Assembly: GCA_963922565.1 (NCBI GenBank)
Contig: CAWUIQ010000015.1
Span: forward strand, 17,205-81,204
Direction of reading: 5' to 3'
DNA: 64,000 bases
Source: JBCBKL01 sp963922565
Lineage (GTDB): Bacteria > Pseudomonadota > Alphaproteobacteria > Rhodobacterales > Rhodobacteraceae
The notes beneath the pieces are model-generated. The model worked only from the letters and a program-made list of their open reading frames with translations, did not search any database and had not been told where the DNA came from. A program made the translations under genes and the position numbers. Shown piece after piece: positions 33,071 through 41,530 of this stretch (position 1 is the first letter of the stretch; every line of letters starts with the position of its first letter).

Positions 33071-33991
33071 ATGATTGACCTACGCCTCATCGAGACTTTT
33101 ATCCAAGCAGCGCGCCGCGAGAGCTTCAGTGGTGCAGCGAAGGCGCTTGGCGTGTCCCCAGGTGCGGTCAGCCAAAACATCAAGGCACTGGAAGATCGAC
33201 TTTCGACGCGGCTCTTTGCCCGCACCACGCGACAGGTGAAGCTGACGCCCGAGGGAAAGCGTTTTCTTTTGCGCTGCGCGCCAGCGGTTGAGGCTCTTGG
33301 AGATGCTGCAACAGCGCTGCAAGAGGATCATGCCGCCTTCCGAGGAACACTGCGAGTGACCTCAACCACCGCGTTCGGACGCGCCCAAGTCTTGCCCGCT
33401 TTGACCGAATTTCAGGCGATGCACCCAGAACTCACTGTCGAACTGTCGCTCTTCGATGGCTTTGTTGACCTAGTGGCGGAGGAATTCGATCTGGCAATCC
33501 GCGCGGGTGTTTTACCAGACAGCGACTACATAGCCCGACTGCTGCTACCTGTGACACCAATGGTCTGTGCATCTCCCGACTATGTGAAAGCCGCAGGGCG
33601 ACCGGAAACGCTGGATGATCTGGCGGAACACCGCTTGGTAGGGATGAGGTCTAACCCGTCTCAGCGTGTCTTTGCCTGGGAGTTCGAACCCGAGGCAGGC
33701 AGAGATCCAATCCGGCACGAGATTGCGCCATGCGTGATTGTGAATGACCCCGAAGCACTCGCTCTGTCAGTCTCCCAAGGCGCTGGCATCGGACAACTGG
33801 GAAGCAACCTCGCTCTCCCTTTGATCCGCGAAAAGAAGGCAGTTCACTTGTTCCCTGAAAGTACGGTGCAGTCTCGGGGTATCTACGCCGTCTATCCAAC
33901 GAAACGGTTTGCACCCACCAAACTCACAAGTTTCATCGAACACTTGGCAGAAACATTGGCCAACCGGCCCGACTTGGTTCTTGGCCAGTAA
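33071..33991 (+). CDS. LysR family transcriptional regulator
   Basis: A 306-residue product of normal family length. Residues 1-60 are the winged helix-turn-helix (LRLIETFIQAARRESFSGAAKALGVSPGAVSQNIKALE); residues about 90-295 are the substrate-binding domain (GTLRVTSTTAFGR, EEFDLAIRAG, LSVSQGAGIGQLG). It is divergent from the DUF2798, aldo-keto reductase and MFS genes and most likely regulates them. The effector is unknown. Confidence 0.9.
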   Translation: MIDLRLIETFIQAARRESFSGAAKALGVSPGAVSQNIKALEDRLSTRLFARTTRQVKLTPEGKRFLLRCAPAVEALGDAATALQEDHAAFRGTLRVTSTTAFGRAQVLPALTEFQAMHPELTVELSLFDGFVDLVAEEFDLAIRAGVLPDSDYIARLLLPVTPMVCASPDYVKAAGRPETLDDLAEHRLVGMRSNPSQRVFAWEFEPEAGRDPIRHEIAPCVIVNDPEALALSVSQGAGIGQLGSNLALPLIREKKAVHLFPESTVQSRGIYAVYPTKRFAPTKLTSFIEHLAETLANRPDLVLGQ

Positions 33992-34028
33992 CCGGAAGCT
34001 CAAATTCAGATGCTGAAAGGCGGCTTCG

Positions 34029-34140
34029 TCCGCGATCTGTGAATTGGTTTGGCGCTTGGTGTCGCTATGGCAGCGAACGGCGGCCTTGGCGGGCCGCACT
34101 GCAGCATCGAAAGAGTTAAGTGAACGGCAGGTTTGGGCCA
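34029..34140 (+). repeat. Dispersed intergenic repeat, copy E
   Basis: GTCCGCGATCTGTGAATTGG, GGCAGCGAACGGCGG, GCGGGCCGCACTGCAGCATC and GAACGGCAGGTTTGGGCC in the family order. It lies in the 530-base gap 33992-34521; the rest of that gap shows no gene. Confidence 0.7.
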
Positions 34141-34521
34141 CTCTATCGCGGCAGCTTGTGCGCGCCAGCATGACCCTGCAGTTGCTCTGACGTCAGCAAT
34201 TAGGCCATTCAGTGAGTATGTTTTGCACGCAGCGATCACATAAATCATGGTCTGTATTGCACACGTGGAAAATCGAATGTGGCCTCATAGTCAAGGAGTC
34301 AGCCATTGAAGCGAGATTTGAGTGGTCGACTCATACATCAAAGATGAGCCAGGACCAGTAGGATTGGCCCGGCCGATTTTTGGGATAACCAACGGATGCC
34401 ACGGGTGGGTTGACTTGCATGCACGACCTTCAAAGTTGAAGGGTGTCGAACACAAATATTGCCCCGGACGCCACACCAAACACGTTATCATCAGCGCCAT
34501 CTTTAGTAGAGGATTTAAAGC

Positions 34522-35105
34522 ATGCCGCATTTGCTCCCAAAAATTGGATTGGTAATCGCAGCAACTTGCCGCGGCCTTTTTAACGATGCGTCGGCGGCAA
34601 CGCTTGATAACGTGTCACTTAATCCCACCCCGTTTCTTGTTGATAACGTGTTTGTAGATTCAAGTAGTGACCGCTTTTTTGCATCAACCCGACCAATCAG
34701 GTTTTTCACGGCTACCCGCGCACCGCTTCTAAACGGCGAAATAGATACGACACGAACTTCAGGGCAGGATCTTATCGTAAACGAGGGACTAGTTGAGATC
34801 CTGGGCCGTTCGCTGGATATCGCGCTTGATACAGATTTCGATACGATTTCAATACTTTAAGAGCTAGAAATCAACCTATTCACGCTTGATGAGTTTGCTG
34901 TCGCGGTGGTGGACATCCCCGTCGATTTGGACCCTGACACACCCTTAGATCCCAGAGTCGTAGGCCGCGTGGAAGCCGATCTGTCGCTATTTTTGCAACC
35001 AAAAACCCGCCGATCACACCGGTTCCCTTACCCGCCAGTGCTTAGCTTCTTTTCGCAGGGCTTTTGGCGCTTGTGGGGTGTCAAAGACTTGCGAAACAAA
35101 AATAG
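34522..35105 (+). pseudogene. VPLPA-CTERM (PEP-CTERM-like) exported protein, degraded
   Basis: AGAGGA precedes ATG 34522. The first 26 residues are signal-like and end DASAAT. The frame stops at TAA 34858-34860, reopens in the same frame (LDEFAVAVVDIPVDLDPDTP), then shifts by one base near 34980-35000 into ATKNPPITPVPLPASA, TAG at 35043-35045, LLFAGLLALVG and a Cys/Arg/Lys-rich end. This C-terminus is a VPLPA-type sorting signal whose usual Trp (SAWLLFAGL) has become a stop. In exosortase systems such tails direct export to the surface. Two stops and a frameshift make it non-functional. Confidence 0.7.
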
Positions 35106-35183
35106 CTTATCCAGGTGACACGCGCGTGATTTCAATGAGTTTGGGCGGGCATCGGTATTGATCACACAAAGGTGGTTTTGTGG

Positions 35184-35748
35184 TTACGATCGTGACGGTT
35201 TGCCCACTGACAGCAACTTCGAGATGTCAGCCGAAAGAGCATCCAGCGTGGCGCGAAATCCAGGCTTGTTCTTGTATGGGGCGTGATACATGATCCTTAG
35301 ATCAGCGTGTGGCTTGAAATCATCCTCCAGAATTCGAATGGCATCAGGCAAGAATACACTCAAATAATTTGGTAGAGCCAGTATTCCCAACTCGGCCTTA
35401 AACGCTTCCAATTGACTCAGAATCGAATTGGAGCAGAACGATTTGTTGCGCGGCGGCATGATGTTACGGAGCAGCGCGGTTTGTGGAATATGCCCAATTT
35501 CACCACTAGACTCGATGAACGGAAAGCGCGTCAGGTCGGTCTCCGCATTTGGAAAACCTAGCCTCTCAATCATATTGCGGTGTGCGAATAGTCCAAATTC
35601 AACTTCACCAACTTTGCGCGCGATGAGAGTGTCATCCCATGGTTCTCCCAATCGAATAGCGATATCTGCCTCGCGTCGACGCAGATCAATCGGGCGATTT
35701 GTAATGATCAGCTCGACAACAATATCGGGATGTGAATTTCGTAAGTCT
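35184..35748 (-). pseudogene. LysR regulator fragment truncated by insertion element
   Basis: From the element boundary at 35748 leftward, the frame reads DLRNSHPDIVVELIITNRP, RREADIAIRLGEPWDD and FPFIESSG to the stop at 35184: the LysR substrate-binding domain, about 180 residues. The helix-turn-helix and the first part of the effector domain (about 110 residues) are missing and are not found on the other side of the element, so a deletion accompanied or followed the insertion. Confidence 0.75.
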
Positions 35749-35817
35749 TGGCGATTGTGTACTTGATAAACCCAAGGTGAATTCCTATATCAACATCAAG
35801 AAGTTGAGGAAAACACC

Positions 35818-36792
35818 ATGTCCGTTCTGTCCAAAGCCTACATGTACGATGAAGCCGCTGCGTTCGCACACGTGGAAAGCATCATCTGGCCCGATGGTCC
35901 AGTCTGCCCCCACTGCGGCGTGGTCGATAGCGCCTATCGCCTGACAGGCGTTCGCACCAAGCCCAGCAAGAAGAACCCAGAGGGCAAAGAGCGTCACGGC
36001 CTGTGGAAGTGCCGCGAGTGCCGCAAGCAGTTCACCGTCCGCAAGGGCACCATCTTTGAAGAAAGCCACATTGAAATGTTCAAGTGGCTGCAAGCCATTC
36101 ACCTGATGGTGTCCAGCAAGAAGGGTATCAGCAGCCACCAGCTACACCGCGTCCTAGAGGTCACCTACAAGACGGCTTGGTTCTTGACCCATCGCATCCG
36201 CGAGTGCATGCGTGACGGTGCGCTGGCAGGCTTTGGCAACGGTGGTGGCGTGGTCGAGGTAGACGAGACGTTCATTGGTAAAGAGCCAGGCGTGACAAAA
36301 GCAAAGAACGCCCGTGGTGGCTCCCACAAGATGAAAGTTCTGACACTGGTGGATCGCGGAACCAAGCGCGCCAAGTCTATTGTGGTTGACGACCTCAAGA
36401 AGTCTACGCTGATCCCGATCCTGCAAGAGAACATTGCGCGCGAGGCGTACGTCATGACCGACGAAGCCCGCCAGTATCAGGGTATCGGTGCGGGCCGTGT
36501 GTTCGACGCTCACGGCTGGACAAACCACAGCGCAGGCGAGTACGTGGACCTTGAGGATCGCGAAATCCACACGAACACGGTTGAGGGCTTTTACAGCATC
36601 TTCAAGCGCGGCATGAAGGGCGTGTATCAGCACTGCGGCAAGCAACACCTGCACCGCTATGCTGCTGAGTTTGATTTCCGCTACAACAACCGTGTCGCAA
36701 ATGGCGTAGATGATTCACAACGCGGGATTAACTTGTTAGTGTCAGTTAAGGGTAAGCGGCTCACATACCGTGGCTCACCAGCAGTCGTCTAA
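35818..36792 (+). CDS. IS1595-family (ISXO2-like) transposase
   Basis: A 324-residue product. It starts with a zinc ribbon (CPHCG at 30-34, CRECRK at 65-70), then a helix-turn-helix region (ISSHQLHRVLEVTYKTAWFLTHRI), then the ISXO2-like DDE domain: VEVDETFIG (Asp149), VMTDEARQY (second Asp, near 217) and HTNTVEGFYSIFKRGMKG (third motif). Full family length with all catalytic motifs present, so it is probably active. AGGAAA lies before the ATG. Confidence 0.9.
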   Translation: MSVLSKAYMYDEAAAFAHVESIIWPDGPVCPHCGVVDSAYRLTGVRTKPSKKNPEGKERHGLWKCRECRKQFTVRKGTIFEESHIEMFKWLQAIHLMVSSKKGISSHQLHRVLEVTYKTAWFLTHRIRECMRDGALAGFGNGGGVVEVDETFIGKEPGVTKAKNARGGSHKMKVLTLVDRGTKRAKSIVVDDLKKSTLIPILQENIAREAYVMTDEARQYQGIGAGRVFDAHGWTNHSAGEYVDLEDREIHTNTVEGFYSIFKRGMKGVYQHCGKQHLHRYAAEFDFRYNNRVANGVDDSQRGINLLVSVKGKRLTYRGSPAVV

Positions 36793-36813
36793 GACGACCG
36801 GAAAAGGCAAAGG

Positions 36814-37668
36814 ATGGCTAAGACGTTTTCAGTGACGGTTTATCCTGACCCCTTGGCCGGGGAATACCTCACTGTGTCCGATGCTCTCAATCAAGTCTTA
36901 GACATGATTGAAGCCCTAGAACGATCCGAAGCAGTTAATCCAAGCGAGCGAAAAATTGTGTGGCGTCTCACAAAGGCCCACACAAATAGCCCACCGTTCA
37001 CGCTGATGGCAGAACCTTTTCCGGCCAAGCCAGATCTTTCCGTCACATTGGAAGCGAACCGCGTGTCCGGTTTGCTGGAAAACGACGTAAGAGACCTTCT
37101 CAACGGTCGAGTTGGTGGTGTTGTCATTGATGCGATGCCCGCGATCAAAAGAGTGATCGAGCGAAACACTAGCACCATAACCAGAACAGAGATTGCTTTT
37201 TCGGGGAGCGAACCATTTAGCATTCGGCCTCAGAATGCGAAAACGGCAAAGGCTGCAATAGAACGCGCTGAAATTGCAGAGCGTGAAAGCCAGCCGGATT
37301 GGCAGCGCACAGAATTTGGGTCGGTTGAAGGCGAGATTGCTGGCCTAACAAGGTGGAATGGCAAACCTGCGCTTGATGTGATAGAGCGGCTCTCTGAGAA
37401 AAAATTCACCTGTGTACTTTCAGGGGAATTGTCTGAAAAAATCGGCCCAGCACACAACTGGAGCGAAGTGTGGGAGGGTCGAAGGGTGATCCTGACCGGG
37501 GCGCTTCATTACAATTCAGATGGTGACTTAAAGCGAGCCGATGTTGAAGATTTTGAAGATGTTCCTTGGACAGATGTAACTATCAATGAACTTAAGTCGT
37601 TTGACGTTCTGGGTGACAAATCAATGGACGAACACCTCGAAATTTTGAGAGGTGAGGCGGTTGGCTAA
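36814..37668 (+). CDS. 284-residue cargo protein of insertion element
   Basis: Starts at ATG 36814 with AAAGG upstream, 22 bases after the transposase. Residues about 1-180 are mixed alpha/beta with no recognised motif; residues 175-230 (WQRTEFGSVEGEIAGLTRW, KKFTCVLSGEL) look like a small beta-barrel. It overlaps the PIN gene by 17 bases, so the two are coupled. As the protein before a PIN toxin-like gene it could be an antitoxin or a partner, but at 284 residues it is much larger than usual antitoxins. Not recognised. Confidence 0.65.
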   Translation: MAKTFSVTVYPDPLAGEYLTVSDALNQVLDMIEALERSEAVNPSERKIVWRLTKAHTNSPPFTLMAEPFPAKPDLSVTLEANRVSGLLENDVRDLLNGRVGGVVIDAMPAIKRVIERNTSTITRTEIAFSGSEPFSIRPQNAKTAKAAIERAEIAERESQPDWQRTEFGSVEGEIAGLTRWNGKPALDVIERLSEKKFTCVLSGELSEKIGPAHNWSEVWEGRRVILTGALHYNSDGDLKRADVEDFEDVPWTDVTINELKSFDVLGDKSMDEHLEILRGEAVG

Positions 37669-38173
37669 ACCTAGAAAATTCTACTGGGATACGTGTGCTT
37701 TCATTGGCTTGTTGAACGGTGAGCCCGATAAAAAGCAGGAACTGGAAATCGTGTACGGTTGGGCTCGAGACGGGAAAGCGGAAATTTGGACTTCAACCCT
37801 ATCCATGATTGAGTGTCGCCGACTAGATGGCGAATCCAAAATCCAGAAACCCATGTCGGAAGAAAACGGCAAAAAAATATCTGATATTTTCAGGCAGCAG
37901 TTCATAAAGTCAATTCCAGTAGCGGTTGATATTGCTGAGACTGGGCGTCACCTTTGGCGAGAAACGCCCGGACTAGGTAAGTACCAAGGTGCAATCCACT
38001 TGGCTTCTGCTCTGCGATGGAGCGTAGAGACTATGCACACGTACGATAGGGATGATTTGCTGCACCTGTCGGACAAGTTCACGTGCCGAAATGGAAACAT
38101 ACTCAAAATCTGCCATCCCGATAGTTCTACCGATGGAGAGTTGTTTGAACACGCAAAACAAAAGCCAAGCTGA
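37652..38173 (+). CDS. PIN-domain protein, cargo of insertion element
   Basis: A 173-residue product from GTG 37652. PIN (VapC-type nuclease) landmarks: FYWDTCAFIGLLN (first Asp), STLSMIECRRL (Glu), KYQGAIHLASAL and TYDRD near the end. In the family the third block reads DAIHLA; here the Asp is Gly (codon GGT instead of GAT), removing one of the metal-binding acids. It may be attenuated or inactive. It is coupled to the 284-residue gene upstream, and its 3' end overlaps a 51-residue gene. Confidence 0.75.
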   Translation: MRRLAKPRKFYWDTCAFIGLLNGEPDKKQELEIVYGWARDGKAEIWTSTLSMIECRRLDGESKIQKPMSEENGKKISDIFRQQFIKSIPVAVDIAETGRHLWRETPGLGKYQGAIHLASALRWSVETMHTYDRDDLLHLSDKFTCRNGNILKICHPDSSTDGELFEHAKQKPS

Positions 38174-38288
38174 CAGATTCAAAGAAGCTGCCCGCCAAAT
38201 AGAGACGGACGACGACGAGAAACGCTTTGACAAAAATCTGGGCAAACTGGTCAAACAGAAGTCGGACACGCAGAAACCCGACAAGTGA
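38133..38288 (+). CDS. 51-residue charged cargo protein
   Basis: ATG 38133 lies inside the 3' end of the PIN gene in another frame. The product is strongly charged (SQADRFKEAARQIETDDDE, NLGKLVKQK) and helical. A later TTG start is possible. The composition resembles small proteins I recall next to IS1595 transposases in alphaproteobacteria. Function unknown; a regulatory or antitoxin role is only a guess. Confidence 0.6.
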   Translation: MESCLNTQNKSQADRFKEAARQIETDDDEKRFDKNLGKLVKQKSDTQKPDK

Positions 38289-38359
38289 GGCTGATTGATA
38301 TTCTAACTGGCGCGTTTGGTGCAGCACTTCTGCTATATCTGGTCTACGCGATTAACTGA
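38285..38359 (+). CDS. 24-residue membrane micropeptide, cargo
   Basis: GTG at 38285 overlaps the previous stop (GTGA). The peptide is basic at the start (MRLIDIL) followed by one hydrophobic helix (GAFGAALLLYLVYAI) and stops two bases before the right inverted repeat. Overlap with the 51-residue gene and tight packing against the element end argue that it is translated. It could be a small membrane toxin or an anchor. Confidence 0.45.
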   Translation: MRLIDILTGAFGAALLLYLVYAIN

Positions 38360-38405
38360 CAGGTTTGTCAAATATACAATCGCCAAAATCTAGTTGCCTC
38401 AGAGC

Positions 38406-38890
38406 TCAGTTCGCAAGCGAACGCACATCAATGGTGATGCCCAAGATTTCAAAGAGCTCCTGGAGAAGTCTTCCGAACTTGGTCGATGGGTGACTGCCAC
38501 CAGTTGCCGTGCCAAAAGTAGGCCGCTCTTTGAGCCCCTCTGCATAAAACTTGGCAAAGCGCAGCGCCATGGTTCTATCATACTGATCCGGCGGCCTGCC
38601 CTTGCCAGGGCAGTACAGCGCTTTCTGCTCGTCAAGTTCCTTAAAGTGCTTGGAAAAGCAGAGGTACAGTTCGAACAGGTCGTCTACGCTTCAGCTTACA
38701 AAAGCATATTCTTCGGTAAAGGCGTCCTTTGTATCGTGAAACAAAACCCGCCGGGTATCGAGCGAGGGACGCGACAAAATCCCGTACCTGGCAAATCGAA
38801 GTTCCTGTCGATAAATTCCCGGGCTTTCAAATCTATCTTTGGAGCGATCGCATCATACATAAAGTCAACGTGCCACCGAGCTCTATGTAT
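38406..38890 (-). pseudogene. Unknown protein gene remnant, frameshifted
   Basis: The minus strand shows protein-like segments in different frames: RWHVDFMYDAIAPKIDLKA and REFIDRNFDLPG (38880 to about 38795), YGILSRPSLDTRRVLFHDTK, a TGA near 38692, then FELYLCFSKHFKELDEQKAL and RPTFGTATGGSHPSTKFGRL to the stop at 38406. At least one shift and one nonsense codon. No family recognised. It is not the missing part of the LysR gene on the other side of the insertion element. Confidence 0.5.
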
Positions 38891-38896
38891 TACAAT

Positions 38897-39900
38897 TCAT
38901 CGTCTCGCGGCGCTTTCCGGTAGTTGAACCACAACCGAGTCATTGCCCGTAACATACTGCGACCACCGCTCCATCAGCATTCTCCGCCGATCCAGCAAAT
39001 CACTACGCGAGTAGGCGCGCTCCACCTCAGACCCTACTTTGTGTGCAAGACTCATTTCCGCCACTTCGCGCGGCGCTCTAGCGGCCTCACCTGCCCAATC
39101 TCGGAAGGTCGAGCGGAATCCGTGAACCGTCACGCCTTCCACACCCATTCGGCGGAGAAGCATCAGCATCGACATATTGGACAGAGGCTGGTGCCGTTTT
39201 TGCCCCTCAAACACAGCGTCCGATCCAAGAGCTTTCAACGGCTGCAATACTTCAACCATGGCATCTGCGAGGTTTTTTCTTCACTTTCGGAAGAACATTC
39301 CCATCCCGGATCGCCAGAACCGGATTTTCGCCATCTCGAAAGCCCTTGGAACGCGCCACATCCAAAACCGTCTCTATACTTTGCGTCAGTCGCCAAGCCG
39401 TCTCATGCTTCTCAGTCCAGATCGGAGTGAGGCACATCAGGACTTCAGATTGGCCCACAGCATCGACAGGCATTCTTCCGATCTTGGGAAAGGCGTAGTC
39501 GCGTAAAGTGTTGATCCACTGTTGGCCATGCTTCGGGTTTTTCCAAGTGGACAACCGGTCGATGTGCGCCTATTGCGCGACTGCCTCAAAGGTCGGAATC
39601 TCTCGAGCCACGTTGAAGCCGGGATGTGGCCCTGCTTGGCCAGCCGACGGTATTCCCGTCCGGCGCTCTGTCGCGGGCTTGGTTCAGCGTGACAACATCT
39701 GTACCGCCCAACCCGAAGCCGGTTCGAAATGGCGCGCCCCTCGCATTCTCCTGACCCTTCACGGTAACGTGCACGATCCACGGCCGTGCACCAGACGGGT
39801 CCACTATGAGGTAAAGCCCGTTGCCGTCGCCATTCCGACCCGGCCCCAGATTCTCAACCAGCTTTTTCGTCAACTTCCCAGCGAACGCCGTGCTTCATAC
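38897..39900 (-). pseudogene. Tyrosine recombinase (phage-type integrase) remnant
   Basis: Fragments in three frames: N-terminal DUF4102-like arm-binding part (LTKKLVENLGPG, GNGLYLIVDPSGARPWIVHV, FGLGGTDVVTLNQARD); a core-binding part (STWKNPKHGQQWINTLRDYA, IGRMPVDAV, AWRLTQSIETVLDVA) preceded by a stop and frameshift near 39570-39670; and the C-terminal catalytic part (VHGFRSTFRDWAG with HxxR, LAHKVGSEVERAY with the nucleophile Tyr). Between the last two parts about 80-100 residues with the first catalytic Arg are missing. It is inactive, but its place next to the 3' end of tRNA-Ser identifies it as the integrase of the island. Confidence 0.85.
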
Positions 39901-40039
39901 CGCACCTTGTACCACCCAAAGTATGGAACGAGGTAGGATCGAAACAGACCGGACGCAATCTATATAGCACGATTCTGCAAGGAAATAACGCTTTTTGACC
40001 ACCGTAGATGACGGACCAAAACCACGGAAAACGGTGGGG

Positions 40040-40129
40040 TGGCGGAGACGAAGGGATTCGAACCCTCGAGACGGTTTCCCGCCTACTCCCTTAGCAGGGG
40101 AGCGCCTTCGACCACTCGGCCACGTCTCC
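40040..40129 (-). tRNA. tRNA-Ser (GCT)
   Basis: The minus strand from 40129 reads GGAGACGTGGCCGAGTGG, the anticodon arm CCCCTGCTAAGGG (anticodon GCT at 40095-40093), a long variable arm, GGTTCGAATCC (T arm) and CGTCTCC pairing with the 5' end, then G and an encoded CCA (40042-40040). The 90-base length and long variable arm are typical of tRNA-Ser. Its 3' end faces the integrase remnant, the usual arrangement for an island attachment site. Confidence 0.95.
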
Positions 40130-40342
40130 ATCGACCGCTCTAGCCGAAAGCGGGCGGGAAGGACAAGGCCAAAAGGTGCGCCAAGCGCGATCCAGACGCA
40201 GGACGGCCAACAGGCCCCTGAAAGAAGAGAGTAAGTTGGGGTGACAGCGTCGGTTGTCCGAAGTCGTTAATCTACGCTTGGTCGAGCAGGCGAGCCGTTG
40301 CGACAGCACACCAGAGGCCCGCTTCAGCGCCCAAATCCTTGA

Positions 40343-41440
40343 TTAGGTATTGAACAGGAAATGCAGCACGTCGCCGTCCTTGACGACATAGCCTTTGCCC
40401 TCGGCTCGCATCTTGCCCGCTTCCTTCGCCGGCTGCTCCCCGCCCAGACCGACGAAATCGTCGTAGGCGATGGTTTCGGCCCGGATGAAACCCTTTTCGA
40501 AGTCGCCGTGGATCACACCCGCGGCCTGCGGGGCCAGAGTACCCTCGCGGATGGTCCAGGCGCGCGCTTCCTTTGGCCCTACGGTAAAGTACGTCTCAAG
40601 GTGCAAAAGGTCGTATCCGGCCCGGATCAAGCGGTCGAGCCCGGCCTCTGCCAGCCCCAGTTCTTCGAGGAACATCTCGGCCTCGTCGGGCTCAAGCTGG
40701 CTGATTTCCTCTTCGATCTTGGCTGAGATCACGACGTGGGCATTGCCCTGCCCGGCAGCCATCTCTGCAACCTTTTCAGAAAGCGCGTTGCCGCTGGCCG
40801 CCTCGTCTTCGCCGACGTTGCAGACGTAGAGGACCGGTTTGGTGGTCAGGAGCTGGAGCATCGTCCAGGCCTTCTGATCCTCGTCATCCACATCGACCAG
40901 TCGGGCGGGTTTGCCGTCCTCCAAAACGCTCAGCGCCATCTTCATGAGCCGCTCTTGCTGGACCGCCTCTTTGTCGCCGCCGCGCACCTTGCGGACTATG
41001 TTCTGCAGCCGTTTTTCGAGGCTTTCGATATCGGCGAGCATGAGCTCGGTTTCGATGGTTTCGGCGTCGGCGACGGGGTCCACCCGCCCTTCGACATGGG
41101 TGACATCGCCGTCTTCGAAACAGCGCAGGACATGGGCGATGGCGTCAACCTCGCGGATGTTGGCGAGAAACTGGTTACCAAGGCCCTCGCCCTTAGACGC
41201 ACCTTTGACCAGACCGGCGATGTCGACAAAGGTCATGCGGGTCGGAATGACCTGTTTCGACTTGGCGATATCCGCCAGTTTATCAAGCCGGTCATCGGGA
41301 ACCGCGACCTCACCCACGTTCGGTTCGATCGTACAAAAGGGGAAGTTTGCGGCCTGCGCGGCAGCCGTCCTGGTCAACGCGTTGAAGAGCGTCGACTTTC
41401 CGACATTCGGCAGCCCGACGATACCCATTTTGAAGCCCAT
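40343..41440 (-). CDS. ychF: Ribosome-associated P-loop ATPase YchF/OLA1
   Basis: A 365-residue product of full family length. Residues 1-280 are the Obg-type G domain: GIVGLPNVGKSTLFNALTRT (P-loop), VDIAGLVKGASKGEGLGNQF (switch II) and a G4 motif CNVGEDE in place of NKxD, the change that makes YchF prefer ATP. The C-terminal 85 residues are the TGS domain (ARAWTIREGTLAPQAAGVIH). YchF binds ribosomes and is linked to stress responses. It is the first core gene beyond the tRNA. Confidence 0.95.
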   Translation of the reverse strand: MGFKMGIVGLPNVGKSTLFNALTRTAAAQAANFPFCTIEPNVGEVAVPDDRLDKLADIAKSKQVIPTRMTFVDIAGLVKGASKGEGLGNQFLANIREVDAIAHVLRCFEDGDVTHVEGRVDPVADAETIETELMLADIESLEKRLQNIVRKVRGGDKEAVQQERLMKMALSVLEDGKPARLVDVDDEDQKAWTMLQLLTTKPVLYVCNVGEDEAASGNALSEKVAEMAAGQGNAHVVISAKIEEEISQLEPDEAEMFLEELGLAEAGLDRLIRAGYDLLHLETYFTVGPKEARAWTIREGTLAPQAAGVIHGDFEKGFIRAETIAYDDFVGLGGEQPAKEAGKMRAEGKGYVVKDGDVLHFLFNT

Positions 41441-41530
41441 GACACCCTCGCGTGTTGATCCGCGGCTTCATAGGAAGATCGTCAGAAAGGAGCAAGAGTG
41501 TTAGCCTCTGACCGAGAGGAGATGCCAGCG

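Larger units (their letters stand above)
35749..38385 (+). mobile_element. IS1595-like insertion element with four-gene cargo
   Basis: About 2.64 kb bounded by imperfect 25-base inverted repeats, 35749-35773 and 38361-38385, 21 of 25 identical, both with TGGCGATTGT as the outer 10 bases. Inside, in one direction: an IS1595-type DDE transposase, a 284-residue protein, a PIN protein, a 51-residue protein and a 24-residue membrane peptide ending 1 base before the right repeat. Some IS1595 groups are known to carry passenger genes. The flanking 8 bases are not identical, so no target duplication survives, which fits deletion of flanking sequence. Confidence 0.75.

Noticed and set aside
11474..34140. 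CRISPR array
   Set aside because: The repeated sequences are single, kilobases apart and diverged; there is no regular repeat-spacer spacing and no cas gene.
34322..34555. 77-codon plus-strand ORF before the VPLPA-CTERM pseudogene
   Set aside because: No ribosome binding site, no domain-like pattern, and overlap with the leader of the pseudogene.
36814..38173. Classical VapBC toxin-antitoxin pair
   Set aside because: The protein before the PIN gene is 284 residues without a recognised DNA-binding antitoxin fold, and the PIN active site lacks one acid, so the label is not justified.
1..40039. Second tRNA-Ser 3'-end copy (left attachment site) within the window
   Set aside because: I looked for the T-arm and acceptor sequence of the tRNA elsewhere on the island side and saw none; the left end is probably outside the window.
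40736..41458. 240-codon plus-strand ORF opposite ychF
   Set aside because: ychF on the minus strand is full length with all motifs; the opposite frame has none.
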